NCBI GenBank assembly: GCA_030248295.1
Contig: JASANH010001229.1
Location: 32,024 to 96,023 of the forward strand
DNA length: 64,000 nt
DNA from: Mesodorylaimus sp. YZB2_4
Taxonomy: Eukaryota; Nematoda; Enoplea; Dorylaimida; Dorylaimidae
Direction of reading: 5' to 3'
Of the stretch, positions 1-10,588 are shown in pieces. The position numbers and the translations under genes are program-made. Numbering within the stretch: the stretch's first letter is position 1; each line of letters opens with the position of its first letter. The notes beneath the pieces were generated by a model. It worked only from the letters and a program-made list of their open reading frames with translations, searched no databases and was not told the origin of the DNA.

Positions 1-110
1 CACCAGGCCACGAGGCCGGCAAGCCGGTTCTCCCACTGGAGACAAGCAGCGGGACGCTAGTGTATGTGCCGGTTGTGGATGCGCACCAGCAGTTTGACTG
101 AAATTAAAAT
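1..110. repeat. Possible dispersed repeat fragment
   Basis: This edge segment has local similarity to 4413-4630: both carry a GGAGACA-containing stretch, then a TGTGCC-containing stretch, and end near GTTTGACTG. Similarity is patchy and judged by eye, so family membership is tentative. Confidence 0.3.
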
Positions 111-1750
111 TTTTTTGGACCCGCCGTCCTATCTGGTAGCTATCACTTGCTCCACCATTAACCACGTTTTTTTAATCAAGAACCATCAAGGCACAAAATA
201 GCAAGACTTACTTTTTTTTTGCTTCTGTAGTCACCAAGTTTGTCTTCTCCTCTAATGGATTCGTCGCAGCCTTTGTTTTCGATGAATCCAGGTTATCAGC
301 GACGAATAGCTTGTACATTTGTGCTCGAGTTTACAGGACAATGAAGATTTGCGCTGGAGAAGTTCTGACTAGCAGAGGCGATCGCAACTGCTGACTCTGA
401 GTACCTACTTTCCCTCTTTCTTCCGTTTTGTCCCATACTATGACAACGCCTACAGCAGAGTAGGTCATTAGGTTTGTTATTGAAGCCGTTGAAGGTCTCT
501 TGACGCGATCCACAATGTCTCATGCACCTACTGTACTACCCTTATCGAATACACTCTGCTATCCGCTAGCCTGGTTTCATACTCGAAAAACTTGGAAACC
601 TACGGTTCTGTTGCAAACTCTGCGGAGAATCGAGCCTTTCGAAGCTCCCGCAGCGACAAGTCCATGACAGATTATGGCACTATTTTCAATGAAACAATCA
701 TCAGACGCGAGGATAGGAGGAAGCTCACTTAATGTGTACTGGTACTTCCAGTGACGTATGCCAGTCTGCAGGGAATGAAAGGTTCTGTTCAAAGCCTAAA
801 CCTTTGAGTCGCTCTTACATACACACCATACACACACTAGGGGACCCAACTATACTTATTTGTTTGACTCCTCTTCATCCTGGTGATGTATTCTTGCTGG
901 CTCCGCTCTTCGGCAAAGGCGTCATCTGGGGACTTACATTATATTTGTTCGACTACTCCACTCAACTCAAAAAGCAGAGAATAACGATTTTTATTTGGAC
1001 CATGTGGCTTGGATGATGCTGTATAAGAATTTAGAGGCCAAATCTACAATATACAATCGGTGTCTGACCATATAAATCACAACTTGTGTTCCAATGACCT
1101 GGGTTTTTCACTGCCTGACCTGACCCTGACTTGACCGGCCCCTAAAAAAATTTTCTGACCTGACCGTTGACCTGCGAGGACTTGAAAAGTTTCAGGCTCT
1201 GACTTTGACATTGACCGGACAAAAAACTTTGCTTATAATTGGCACCAGCAACAAAGCTTCTCTGTTTGCAATTTTTCCAAGAAATTGTACTTTGCGTGAA
1301 TTATTCATTTTCTTTTACGGCATTGCGTGAAATTCCACGTGCAGCCCAAAAAACTGAATTTTTATCATGCTCAAAAAGATTTGTAAAGCTGTTTTTGACG
1401 GCTTTGGGGAAAACTAGAGAAGCTGACACCCATTGAAAATCAAGAATAAATCTCATTCGTCATAACATCGATTCCTGTTCCAACTGCCTGCTGCATGATC
1501 GATTTCTTTTCGCCGTAATCCGAGAAAAGGCGCTCTACCAGGCTGGAAGTGGCTGGTACAGCAAGAATATCTTGCGCCAACGAGGCCGAGCTTGGATAAG
1601 CACAAATGAGAAGAGATAGACATGGCTGTGCCACGGAGGGATGGCGTAGGCAATCAAGCACTATGCTGGCACACAGTAGTCTGTGCAGCTAGGCTGATAG
1701 GGGACTGTGCGAGTAAGATAACTGCTATAGCACAAGATTCACACTAAGCA
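111..1750. other. Non-coding stretch, no gene recognised
   Basis: Short open frames on both strands lack domain signatures, sensible splice contexts and coding texture, so I call no gene. The only structure seen is at 1090-1215: a degenerate run of GACCTGACC-like words around poly-A/T. It recalls the GGGTC-rich ends of the hAT-like element at 5367-6525 and may be a decayed relative. Confidence 0.4.
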
Positions 1751-2212
1751 GGGGCCAGTTTCACAATGCCATCCTAATTTCAGGACGGCCACGAATTCAG
1801 GGCACCATTTAGGACAGCAACTTGGGACAACGCTGAGACACCAGTTCGGGACGTTCCACAATAGCTGTTCTAGGGGTGCCTTATCCATAGATTTAGGCGC
1901 GTTCTAAGACATGACTCATCTTGTTTCACAATTAAAAAAGGATGATGACCTGAGACATTTCAGCGGACCACAAACTTTAACGCGGGAAATTTTTCGGAAT
2001 CGATTGGACAGGTGGGGAGGATCTCGATAACGACGATCATGATCGCAGCGGATCAGAAAACGAGGACGACGGGCGACTAGCCGTGTTGCTATGTCATGCA
2101 GCTTTGAATAATTAACTCTAGATAATTCCTCGCATGCGTGTTATAGGTGATACCAAGTCGATTTGGCGAAATCTGAGCACCACATGTAGGAAGAAAAAAA
2201 CCAAAGCCCTTT

Positions 2213-3019
2213 AGTGGATCGTCAGCTAAGCGCCGCAAAACAAAGAAGTGGATTTTCATGGAGGAGATGTTATTTCTTGACGAATTCGTTAAACCCAGAA
2301 AGTATGCATTTTTCTGATTTAGTACTTCTCACATTCTTGGTAGACTATATGGATAAACTGTTGCCATCTCTATTGTGTTTTCGGCAATATTTACCAGCCT
2401 TGACTTCTCAAGCTTTATAGAACGATATCGAACTTACAGAGAGCTGAGTGTGACGGCAACGGCTCGCAAATTCCTTCAACAGAGGACGATCAGTTGTTGC
2501 TTACAGAGCCTATTATACAATCAACCATTAACGCGATCGAGGAAGGTGGCACTGGAGTTCTCGTTTTGAACGTTGGTAAGCTGTAACAACTGAGTTACTG
2601 TAAGACCATCTTAGAGAGCAACGTTAGAACAATATGTGATTACAGCATATTTAATTTTACTGATCCAACATCAACTGGTAGTGACAATCACGTATTGCAA
2701 GCAACATCAACTTCGCGAGAGCCAAAGCGTAATTCACAAGACACAAATATCGACGATGACATAAGAAATTTCATAGCCGATCGCACTGAAAGTCGAAAAA
2801 AGGACGCGCGTGATCATTCTGGTAAGTGATGCCTTACTTTATCGCCCTTATTCTTTGGGTAATTCTAGCCAATTTACAGGAATGTTGGTCGCAGACGAAC
2901 TTCGTAAGTACGACGATTCGCGCCGAAGGCGACTTCGCATGAAAGTTATGCAAGCTTTGGATGAATTCGCAGATGAAGGAAATCAGATGATACAGGAGGC
3001 ACAAAGGAGGATGATTTGA
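2213..3019 (+). pseudogene. Harbinger accessory protein (MADF/BESS- or Myb-like), decayed
   Basis: Separate in-frame blocks look like exons of the Harbinger companion protein. A basic block reading KKWIFMEEMLFLDEFVKPRK sits at about 2213-2299, just after a TTTAG acceptor and before a GTATGC donor. An acidic linker lies at about 2437-2575, another linker at 2660-2820, and a C-terminal block at 2881-3019 reading GMLVADELRKYDD then a charged helix. The last block resembles a BESS-type helix. The phases of the first two blocks do not join cleanly, so the gene is probably broken or missing an exon. In this superfamily the protein would bind element DNA with the transposase. Identification rests on domain style and on the convergent transposase. 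Confidence 0.45.
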
Positions 3020-3248
3020 TTCGTTGTTAATGTGAGGGCATTTCACAAAAATATCCAAACGTAGCAAGTTTGGGCAACCAGTTTTTTTATTTCCCGCTCA
3101 AAGAGTTAAGCCTCGATTAGCAACAGCATATTGCCACGGCACTTCGCCAGCAGCAGACACGAAATAATCAGCTGATGATTCACGCCAGCTCCTTGCAATA
3201 TCATCATAATTACTGCATGCGACTCTGCCCAAATCGTGAAAGGCACCA

Positions 3249-4405
3249 TCAGCAGCAATCATTCGCCTCCATTCTGCAGGGTACGAGGCCAGTGTAACCT
3301 TCACCAGTGTAATCGACAAAATGCGCTCGGACGTACTTGAATTTATCTGATGACTTACTATCCGACTTTTTTAGAAAGTTATGTAACACAACTGCTGCCA
3401 TGGTTGAGGCGATTGCATGTTCTGCACAAAGTTCGATTGGACGATGAAAAATTCTCCAGCGCGCAGCAAGAATACCGAACGCATTCTCAATGACTCGACG
3501 GGCGCGGCTGAGACGATAACTGAAAATTCGCTTGCACTCAGTCAAGTTTCCTTTTTTATTGCCTGGGAACGGCCGCATGATTGAACGTTTCAGCGGAAAT
3601 GCTTAATCTGCGACAAAGACGTGCGGAAACTCTGTATGAGCCCCTGGTAGGCTTTTCACTCCTATATTTCAAAGCAAAAACCACAATGAAGAGGCAAAAA
3701 AGGATCGAATCGTTCAGTCCCAAGCGATTCCTCATAGATCTTTCTACCAAAAGCTGAATTTGCAAATATACTGCCATCGCTATCACGGCCATACAGCAGG
3801 CTCCGATGTCCACGAGTGTGAAACAGTAAATTTCATCTGCAGCAGCTAGCAAGTCGATCGAAAACGTCCCTTTGTAATTATGAAATAAGCTTCCGCTATT
3901 TGGTAGGCCTACAAGGAAATCATATAGTGTAAATATGTAATCCATTTACCGATACTTCATATCCTTCAAGCATTTATCGAGAATCATTGCCCATATTACA
4001 TTTACCTTGATCTCGACGTGATTTCCGTCAATCGCTCCGACACAATTAGGAAAGTTCCACAAACGCCAAAAATCTTTGGCGATTTGTTGCCACTGCGTCA
4101 AGGTCGGTACTCCCAAATATTCTGGTTGAAGGACATGCCAAATCGCTTTGCATTTTCAATAAAAATCTGATTTGCTGTCTTTTGACCAATACGATCACGA
4201 ACAGCGGCGTATTTCTGGCTTTCTCCATGAGCCATGAGCCTATTATTCAAGCATGAAATCCCTGTGAGAGAGCAGCTATAATATTTAAAAAAATTTATTC
4301 GCCTCTTAGTGAGAGCCAGCCGCTGCTCCGCTAGAATCGGATATCGGTGATTTTTATTTTTTTCGATCAAGGGGCGAACTTTTTGCAGCAAATCGTCAAA
4401 ACGCG
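3249..4405 (-). pseudogene. PIF/Harbinger DDE transposase, frameshifted
   Basis: Read on the minus strand, blocks of a Harbinger nuclease follow in order. An N-terminal helical region begins with RFDDLLQKVRPLIEK near 4405. Then come [20 protein letters not shown] and [17 protein letters not shown] (first catalytic Asp, about 4000-4060), NSGSLFHNYKGTFSIDLL (about 3860-3900), DSDGSIFANSAFGRK in another frame (about 3740-3785), and RLSRARRVIENAFGILAARW (about 3450-3510). The frame changes between WHVLQ and the upstream block, and again just after VDIGA. At least two indels therefore disrupt it. The family cuts and pastes DNA with a DDE active site. This copy cannot make an intact enzyme as assembled. 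Confidence 0.75.
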
Positions 4406-4412
4406 AGTAGAC

Positions 4413-4655
4413 AGTCTCGGCTGTCGAGCACCGACAAGGTTACATAAAAGCCCGTCCGCCATCGTCCGGGGAAGTCGGTGCCTGGTCCAGGGTGCCCTAT
4501 CGTGGAGGTGCTCCTAGTGGAGACACGAAGAGGGAAGCTGCTGTGTGTGCCTGTCCCCGCACAGCATTGCTCATAAGGTTTGACTGCTGGCCGGCTAGAG
4601 GCTAAACGGGCTTCGACACACAAAAATTTAAAAAAAAAACAAGTGCGCAAGTTTT
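4413..4655. repeat. Dispersed repeat at a chimeric junction
   Basis: This GC-rich segment lies between the cut end of the Harbinger transposase and the 5' break of the vWA pseudogene. Its tail (GACTGCTGGCCGGCTAGAGG) is closely matched near 46300, and other words match positions 1-110. It is probably an inserted repeat that marks both breakpoints. Confidence 0.4.
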
Positions 4656-5048
4656 TTAAGATCAGCGCTTTCGTCTACACAACACACTTCGATAAAGTAT
4701 GGCTAAAAAAATTGAAACATTTTCTCAAAGAAAGATCAAGGCCGTCTCTTACGCAGTTCAGTACAACAGCACTGTCGAAGAAGCCTGGAAGTGCAAAGAC
4801 CTGATCACCCGATACTTGTGCACAATCTGCCTATTCGAAGAGAAAGGAGGGAAGACGTGCAAAGCTGGCCTGCGCCCGAAATCGAGTCAGCCGGACTACT
4901 TCGACGATTACAATGTCAAGTGCCAGAGCGTGGAATCCAGTGACATAGTGTCGTGCACTGACGGGGACTGCGAGAGGGAGTGCGGTCAACGCTGGCCATT
5001 GAGACGGGAGCTTAACTGCTCAGGCATCTGTGGTTTGACAAAGAGGTA

Positions 5049-5308
5049 GCCCTGAAATAGGCGGAATAGCCCTACATTGGAGAAGATACCGCGGGGAGCG
5101 GATAGCCTCGATAAGCCCCCCATAGGTGACCTGCCTGGGGGGGTTTAGGTGCCTGAGACATCAACCCGGCGGGTTTCAGCCTCGCCTGAAGGAGCGTATC
5201 GACTGGCCAACGAAGGCAAGCAAATACGCTGGTCCGTGTATAAGGCGGCCAGTCAAGGCAACCAGATACACTACCTTCTACACAGGCCAAACACACCTAC
5301 ATACTACA
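5049..5308 (+). repeat. Dispersed repeat inserted in vWA pseudogene
   Basis: The intact paralogue reads AAGAGGTACCCCACCAAC. Here about 260 bp separate AAGAGGTA from CCCCACCAAC, which gives near-exact insertion limits. The reverse complement matches 29800-30045 over most of its length, including CAAGGCAACCAGATACACTA-type words and a CCGCGGGGAGCGG-type word. A shorter related motif (CATCAACCC..GGGTT..AGTATCGA) recurs at 18320-18360. The family is dispersed and non-coding and I cannot assign its class. Confidence 0.6.
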
Positions 5309-5366
5309 CCCCACCAACATGCCACCACAGGAAATGGAGAACTGTCTGGACCGCATCGACTGCGAC

Positions 5367-6525
5367 TAGACCCCGGATCGGGTCAGGTACTTTCGGGTCG
5401 GGTCGGGTCGGGTCGGGTCAGCAAAATTTCGGGTCGGGTCGGGTCAAAATCGAGTCGGGTCACTTTTTTGAAAGATCGGGTCAAAGGGGTCAAAAATACA
5501 GAAATTTTGCAAGTTACTACTATTAGCAACTTGAGAAACCTTCTCATAGTTCTTTGACTCCAGGATTTGCAGTATATGCTTCATGAATGCATGCACAAAG
5601 TCTTGCATTCCACGTTCTCATTCTGCGTAACTTCCGACAATGTCACACAAATTGTAAGCTGTGAGAATGACCAATTTTTCTGAGTAATTTCTGCAAAGGG
5701 AAGGGTCCATATGTGAGAGTGCTCATAAACATTCTTTTCAACTCTGATGAATGAGTGGGACGAGCCATACTCTAACATAAGAAGGAGTTGATAACTTTTA
5801 GCAGGTCGTACGGGTAGCTATTCCTGAAAATTTGATTCCTGAATATGACAATCTTCCTCGGTATACCTGGCTGCAAGAGCAGTATAGTCTGTACCCAAAC
5901 ACCAAATATGTACCAATAATAGCCCCCTTAACCTCCATCCATGTTCCCATTGCAGAACACTTTGCTGTGTTCGAAAGTCCCTCACATCCCTCCATCAGTA
6001 GTGGAGGTTCTGACAGGAGCTAGTGTCCAGCACAATATGACTTTGTAAGCATTATCTTTTGTGAAGACCAGATGCAACTTTAGCCTGGGGCTCATATATA
6101 TTTAGGTATTTCTTTGTTTAACCCAGTTATGACAGAGTTGTCTCTATTTTTCACGCCTATTATTCGGATTGGTTAAATCTTGTCTCCAGTGGACAGACCC
6201 TAGTCGCTTTTAGATCTAAGGTTTTTGAAAAATTATTTGACCACTATTGTGGGGAATATGAAGGAACGTTATTGCATTTACTAAGGATAACTAGGGAATA
6301 ACAAAAGATGAAGATTCGCGTGCGTGAGATGTCTCCACCTCATATTTTCTCACAGTTACCTTTCCACCAACGCCACCACGTTCTGAGCATTTGTGAATGG
6401 TTTTTATCGCGCGGAACTTCAATTACTTATACCGAATTCGGGTCAACCCGACCCGAAATTTCGGGTCAGGGACTTTCGGGTCGGGTCGGGTCGGGTCGGG
6501 TTGACCCGACCTGATCCGGTGTCTA
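5367..6525. mobile_element. hAT-like non-autonomous element with 8-bp target duplication
   Basis: The direct repeat ACTGCGAC occurs at 5359-5366 and 6526-6533, and the intact paralogues have it once at the same codon. The ends are inverted: TAGACCCCGGATCGGGTCAG at the left, and the reverse complement of the right end reads TAGACACCGGATCAGGTCGG. Both ends carry subterminal GGGTC tandem arrays (5395-5462 and 6470-6505), inverted relative to each other. An 8-bp duplication with TAGA-type ends fits the hAT superfamily. No transposase ORF is present, so it would depend on an enzyme encoded elsewhere. Confidence 0.8.
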
Positions 6526-6849
6526 ACTGCGACGCTTGTCCGACGAGGACTGTGAGGTCGAGTGGAGAAGATGTGAAGTCGATGATCGCGATCACGATGG
6601 ACATGTTGCTGATGGGCGAAGTGATCGTCGCCGTGGTCGTGATTATCTTGCTCCTCGTGGTCGTTATCGCTTTTATCGTCATCAAACGAAAATCTGCAGC
6701 CAAGAAGCGAGGAGAATATACTTAGATACATGTATATAGATATCTCGCGAACCAACCGTACGCGCGATAGTAAAGAGAAAAAGGCCGGTTCCTGCGTCCT
6801 AACATGATAACTAGCTTAGCGAATGTAAAGTATCATTTATCATCCTTCT

Positions 6850-7105
6850 TCACATCACTCGCGGCTGCTCTCCAATCGCGCCACGGAGCGCCCCTGCGTA
6901 ATCTTACGGCATTGTGAAGTCGAGATCTTACTCATTCAAGCAGGCTAATCTGCAAGCGCATAATCCAGTGCGGTCATCTTACATCTCGCCTTCGCGCTTC
7001 ATGCTGCGTTCTTCGAGTCGGCCTCCGAAAACTGGATTTGGCAAGTTATTCCGTGAGTCATTCTGAGTGAGCATCGATTCTTAAAGCTCAAAATCGGGAA
7101 TCACA
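6850..7105 (+). promoter_or_regulatory. Duplicated 5' flank of vWA-like gene copy 2
   Basis: The sequence upstream of the start at 7106 is recognisably homologous to 15490-15725 upstream of the other intact copy. Shared words include CATTGTGAAG/CATTGTAAAG, TCATTCAAGCAGGCTAATCTG-like and CTCGCCTTCGCGCTTCA-like tracts. The duplication therefore included the promoter and 5' UTR. No TATA box or start site can be placed with confidence. Confidence 0.45.
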
Positions 7106-8479
7106 ATGCCTAAAGGCAAGTCGTCAGCTTTGTCTATCCTGATCAGTTCAGTGTTGGTCCTCCCCGTCGCCTCGTTCGCGTTCACTTCCAACATCAGGAA
7201 GGTCAGTGGCAAGATTGACATTGCCTTTATTCTCCATACTCCGGTGTACCGATCGGTGTATTCTGACCTCAAGGCCACGTTCGCCCGCTTGCCAGACTAC
7301 ATCGACTTGGGCGAGAACAAGGTCAAAGTAGTCATATTGGATGTGGGACTTGATGAATTCACAACAATGCCAAAGGTTTGGTTCAATCTTTCCGGTGATA
7401 TCAGAGAATACAAGGCTTTTGTCAATAATTTCCCAACCTACCATTGTCGCCTTTACGCCAAACACGGTTATGGACTGAAATACGTGCAAGAGAATGTCTT
7501 CGACTTCAGCAACAAGGAGCGGGCGAAACTGTTTTTTGTTTTCTTGGACAGTGTGGTGGCTCTAGAGTCACTTGTTCTACAAGAAGTCCGCCAAGTTTAT
7601 GAAAAGGGTGCCTTCGTCTACACAACGTACTTTGAAATTTCAAGCCTATCAGAAAACTTCCTTGAAACCTTTTCTCCAAAAAGGATGAGGGCCGTCTCCT
7701 ACAACGTTCTGTATGGCAACACTGTCGAAGAAGCCTGGAAGTTCAGAGACCTGATCACCCGAGACTTGTGCACGATTTGCCAATTCGAAGAGAAAGGAGG
7801 GAAGACGTGCAAACCTGGCTTGCGCCCGAAATCGAGTCAACCAGACTACTTCGACGACGGCAATGCCAAGTGCCAGAGCGTGGTCCCCAGTGACATCGTG
7901 ACATGCACTGACGAGGACTGCGAGAAAGAATGCGATCAACGCTGGCCTTGGAAACGAGAGCCCAACTGCTCTGGTATATGCGGTGTGATAAAGAGGTACC
8001 CCACCAACATGCCACCACTGGGGATGGAGAACTGTCTGGACCGCATCGACTGCGACCCTTGTCCGACGAGGACTGTGAGGACGAGTGGGGAAAATGCGAA
8101 GTCGAAGATCACGATGGACATGTTGCTGATCGGAGTGATCGTCGCCTTGGTGGTCATCATCTTGCTCCTCTTGGCCGTTATCATGTTGATCGTTATCAAG
8201 AGAAAATCTACGGCCAAGAAGCGAGTAGGAACGACAAGAGAAAAGTCCCAGTTGTTTTCGGACAAAACCGAACGTGTTATGAAGTCAGATAGAAGGAGCG
8301 CTCAAACAAGCCAGAAATCCGGCCGACCTACTAATGGAAGCAGGACGATGCAATCGACAAAAAAGAGCGGCACGCCCATGACGCCTAGCCTGAAGTCGAC
8401 GACAGCTGGTTTCAACTACATGAAATCTTGTCCAAAGTCGACGAAGCCGAATGCTGTGTCCATCAACGCGAAGAAATGA
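7106..8479 (+). CDS. vWA-like type I membrane protein, copy 2 (intact)
   Basis: A single exon encodes 457 residues from an ATG at 7106. An N-terminal hydrophobic stretch (residues about 8-26) looks like a signal peptide. Residues about 35-215 have vWA fold texture: DIAFILHTP at the first strand, KVKVVILDVG at the second and AKLFFVFLD at a later one. The usual DxSxS metal site is absent (HTPVY instead). Residues about 218-325 are Cys-rich, starting at DLCTIC. A long transmembrane helix starts near 337, and a basic, Ser/Thr-rich tail of about 90 residues follows. An extracellular ligand-binding or adhesion role at the cell surface is inferred from architecture only. The copy at 15726 is a close paralogue. 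I do not recognise a named family. Confidence 0.85.
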   Translation: MPKGKSSALSILISSVLVLPVASFAFTSNIRKVSGKIDIAFILHTPVYRSVYSDLKATFARLPDYIDLGENKVKVVILDVGLDEFTTMPKVWFNLSGDIREYKAFVNNFPTYHCRLYAKHGYGLKYVQENVFDFSNKERAKLFFVFLDSVVALESLVLQEVRQVYEKGAFVYTTYFEISSLSENFLETFSPKRMRAVSYNVLYGNTVEEAWKFRDLITRDLCTICQFEEKGGKTCKPGLRPKSSQPDYFDDGNAKCQSVVPSDIVTCTDEDCEKECDQRWPWKREPNCSGICGVIKRYPTNMPPLGMENCLDRIDCDPCPTRTVRTSGENAKSKITMDMLLIGVIVALVVIILLLLAVIMLIVIKRKSTAKKRVGTTREKSQLFSDKTERVMKSDRRSAQTSQKSGRPTNGSRTMQSTKKSGTPMTPSLKSTTAGFNYMKSCPKSTKPNAVSINAKK

Positions 8480-9402
8480 GAAAAAGGAAGTAAGCAAATG
8501 CTGAATCGTGCAAGATATGGTGTGGATTTTCAGTTTTACTAGCGTTATCTTCTCTTCTCGCTCATTTTTGTTTTACATAGGTGTATTCACATTCCATGCT
8601 AGATTTTTGTACTGCTGACTACTAACAAGCTTCTTGTGATGAAAATTTGCTCACAAATGACTGTTTGATTTGTCACGACGATCGCGGGACACAGCAGTGT
8701 AACTTTGATGACTTGATTCACCTACAGTATTGTCTTCTTCTGGACCCCCCCCCCCCCCCACTACCTTCTCATGCCTAACATCGTCAGTGGGAAAAAGTGA
8801 CCTCGTCATCTTACAGATGGGACAATGAAAGCAAAACTAGACGCTGATATACGAGCGAACATCAACTAGCAACCAAAGGCGAACCTCAAGCACATTTTCT
8901 CAGAGGTCAGGCACTGCCTATGACTGATTGGAGCTGAAAGAATGTCAATTACATCAATTATCAATCAAACAATTACCTGTAAAACTCGAAAATTTTCCGC
9001 TTAGCGATAGTTTTGCGTGTCTCCATAGACAAAATGTCCCTTGTGTGCATTATATTGGAACAACTTATTTATTCGTTCATTCTTTATTTTAAATGACTTT
9101 GCAAACCAAGAATGGAGATGTAAGTGGTGAGGGTCTGGAGACTGATGCTGCTATACCAGGGCCACGCCCCCACTTCTTTGGCAAACAGCTCATCCCACTG
9201 TTAGCTCTAATCCTTTTCCCACTACTGTAGTTTAGCGCCATCGCCCGCAGAATCTCCTCTCCCGCTGCTCCTTCTGTGGCCACTGAATTTTTACACCGCT
9301 ATCTCATAGGGTTTTTCTAAAGACATAGTTGTCGCCCCCGCCATCTAATAAATCGTGTTACACAAGACGATAGTCTCACAAGTCACTCATCGTCAGCGCA
9401 TC
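8480..9402. other. 3' flank with homopolymer, no gene
   Basis: The first 170 bp resemble the 3' flank of the copy at 15726 (TCTCCTCTTCTCGCTCATTTTTGTTT-like words), so the duplication extends past the stop. A C15 run lies at 8745-8759. Nothing coding was recognised in the rest. Confidence 0.4.
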
Positions 9403-9702
9403 CTACTTTAACCTTTTTGTTTTATGTTCCTGCACCTGCTTGTGCTTTTGCTGCAGTAATGTCATGCATCTTTGATGGCACTGCATATACTGTAGCTTAT
9501 GGGATATAGAACTCAACGCGCCCATCTCTTGCCACGGTGTTGCAGATATACACAGCACATCATCGATGTTGACTTTCTGCGCACATTCCTCTACGCTTTT
9601 GCATCTCGTTTTCTGGTGTGAATGCGATGAGGACATTTCAACTGCCCGTTCAGATGAGCTGTATCCTGGCGCTTTTTGTCCATCAAATGTGTTATCAGAC
9701 AT
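9403..9702 (-). CDS. Unrecognised small ORF (99 aa)
   Basis: A minus-strand ORF starts at an ATG (9702) with MSDNTFDGQ and runs to KTKRLK and a stop. Its composition is protein-like: a polar N-terminus, CKSVEECAQK and MQCHQRCMTLLQQKHKQ blocks with spaced cysteines, and a basic C-terminal helix. No family is recognised and no intron is needed. It lies between a vWA copy and a lectin copy with no equivalent at the second cassette. It could be a genuine small gene, a terminal exon or chance. Confidence 0.3.
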   Translation of the reverse strand: MSDNTFDGQKAPGYSSSERAVEMSSSHSHQKTRCKSVEECAQKVNIDDVLCISATPWQEMGALSSISHKLQYMQCHQRCMTLLQQKHKQVQEHKTKRLK

Positions 9703-10588
9703 GCAGCTCAAGGCAAAAGCTTCAGTCTTAGCATGCTAGCGCTCTTACATCGTGCGAGCTTCTGCACGGATACTCTTGAATGAATTTATCTCAGCAGTGA
9801 CTGCATCACATCTTTGGCCGAGATCTCATTTTTGAAAATGCAACTTGAGAATCATGCAATCTTGGAGCCAACTTTAGCAGCTGGCGGATTTGTGATTTTG
9901 ATAAATAAAATAAAAGGTTTTCCAGTTCTTGGACGTTTATAGTGTGTTTCAGGGGTTTGCAGTTTTAAAATTTGCTTGCTTTTATTGTTTTAAACTTGCG
10001 CTCTGTGACACTTGGGATTGGCAGCTAAGTCTATTTGGCAGAGCAAAATAAGTCAGCTAGTCAGTCAGTCAGTACATTTATTGACGAGTATTTGCAGTGT
10101 TTAAGCATTAAAGCGTTAAAAAGTGATGAAGACAATGTGATTCCGCAGTTTGACTGGATTTCGACAACCGCTCTCCAATCGATAATTTCCAACGTTTCAT
10201 GATCAGGTCGCCTGGTAGAATCTTCATATAGCTTACACGATTCCTCTAGACGGCCATCCAGCAGGTGTATAATTTATCCATTACCTCTGCTAGGACACAT
10301 CACATGCTCGGAGCATTTCTAGAGGACATATTTCTGCAATTTTTTAGCCAGTCCAGTCCATTGTTCCAGCCAATGATGTATGATGCTCTCAGCGAAGCTG
10401 CCCTAATGTGCATCTACGATTGGAACATGATCTTCGTAAATGCATCCATTTCGCTGACCACACTAATGGCGACCAAGAATAAGGATTACGAAAACACAAT
10501 TTCCTTTTCAAGAGATTTCTCATTTTCCAATGTTGCTTTTTCCAGTTCCATAGAGCGATCGTGATCTTCGCTGTGCCCCCTAGCCATC

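Larger units (their letters stand above)
1751..4408. mobile_element. Decayed PIF/Harbinger-type DNA transposon
   Basis: The segment holds two convergent gene remnants typical of PIF/Harbinger: a plus-strand DNA-binding-protein-like ORF (about 2213-3019) and a minus-strand DDE transposase (3249-4405). A candidate left end begins near 1751 with GGGGCCAGTTTCACAATGCC, a kind of sequence often seen at Harbinger ends. No matching inverted end was found on the right: the transposase reading frame runs into a different repeat near 4410. The element therefore looks truncated there. Frameshifts in the transposase show it is dead. Element limits are inferred. Confidence 0.6.
4656..6725 (+). pseudogene. 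Truncated vWA-like membrane protein gene, broken by two insertions
   Basis: Coding blocks match the intact paralogues at 7106 and 15726. The match begins at SAFVYTTHF near 4664, so about the first 170 residues are missing. It continues through the Cys-rich region to GLTKR near 5048, where a 260-bp repeat interrupts. It resumes with the NCLDRIDCD codons (5329-5366), is cut by a 1.16-kb hAT-like element (5367-6525), and resumes with the CPTRTVR codons and the transmembrane segment (6526-6715). It then diverges after KKRGE and meets a stop near 6725. It is a 5'- and 3'-truncated relic and the first copy in the cluster. No function is expected. Confidence 0.8.

Noticed and set aside
5126-5557. 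Two overlapping open frames of 125-143 codons across the GGGTC array
   Set aside because: They run through an insertion junction and a pentamer array; the peptides are translated repeat with no domain.
6393-6755. Overlapping plus and minus frames at the right end of the hAT-like element
   Set aside because: They fuse the element end with the transmembrane part of the vWA pseudogene; the only real coding trace is the vWA tail.
7649-8497. Antisense and shifted frames within vWA copy 2 (and the same in copy 3)
   Set aside because: Shadows of the true frame, conserved only because the coding strand is conserved.
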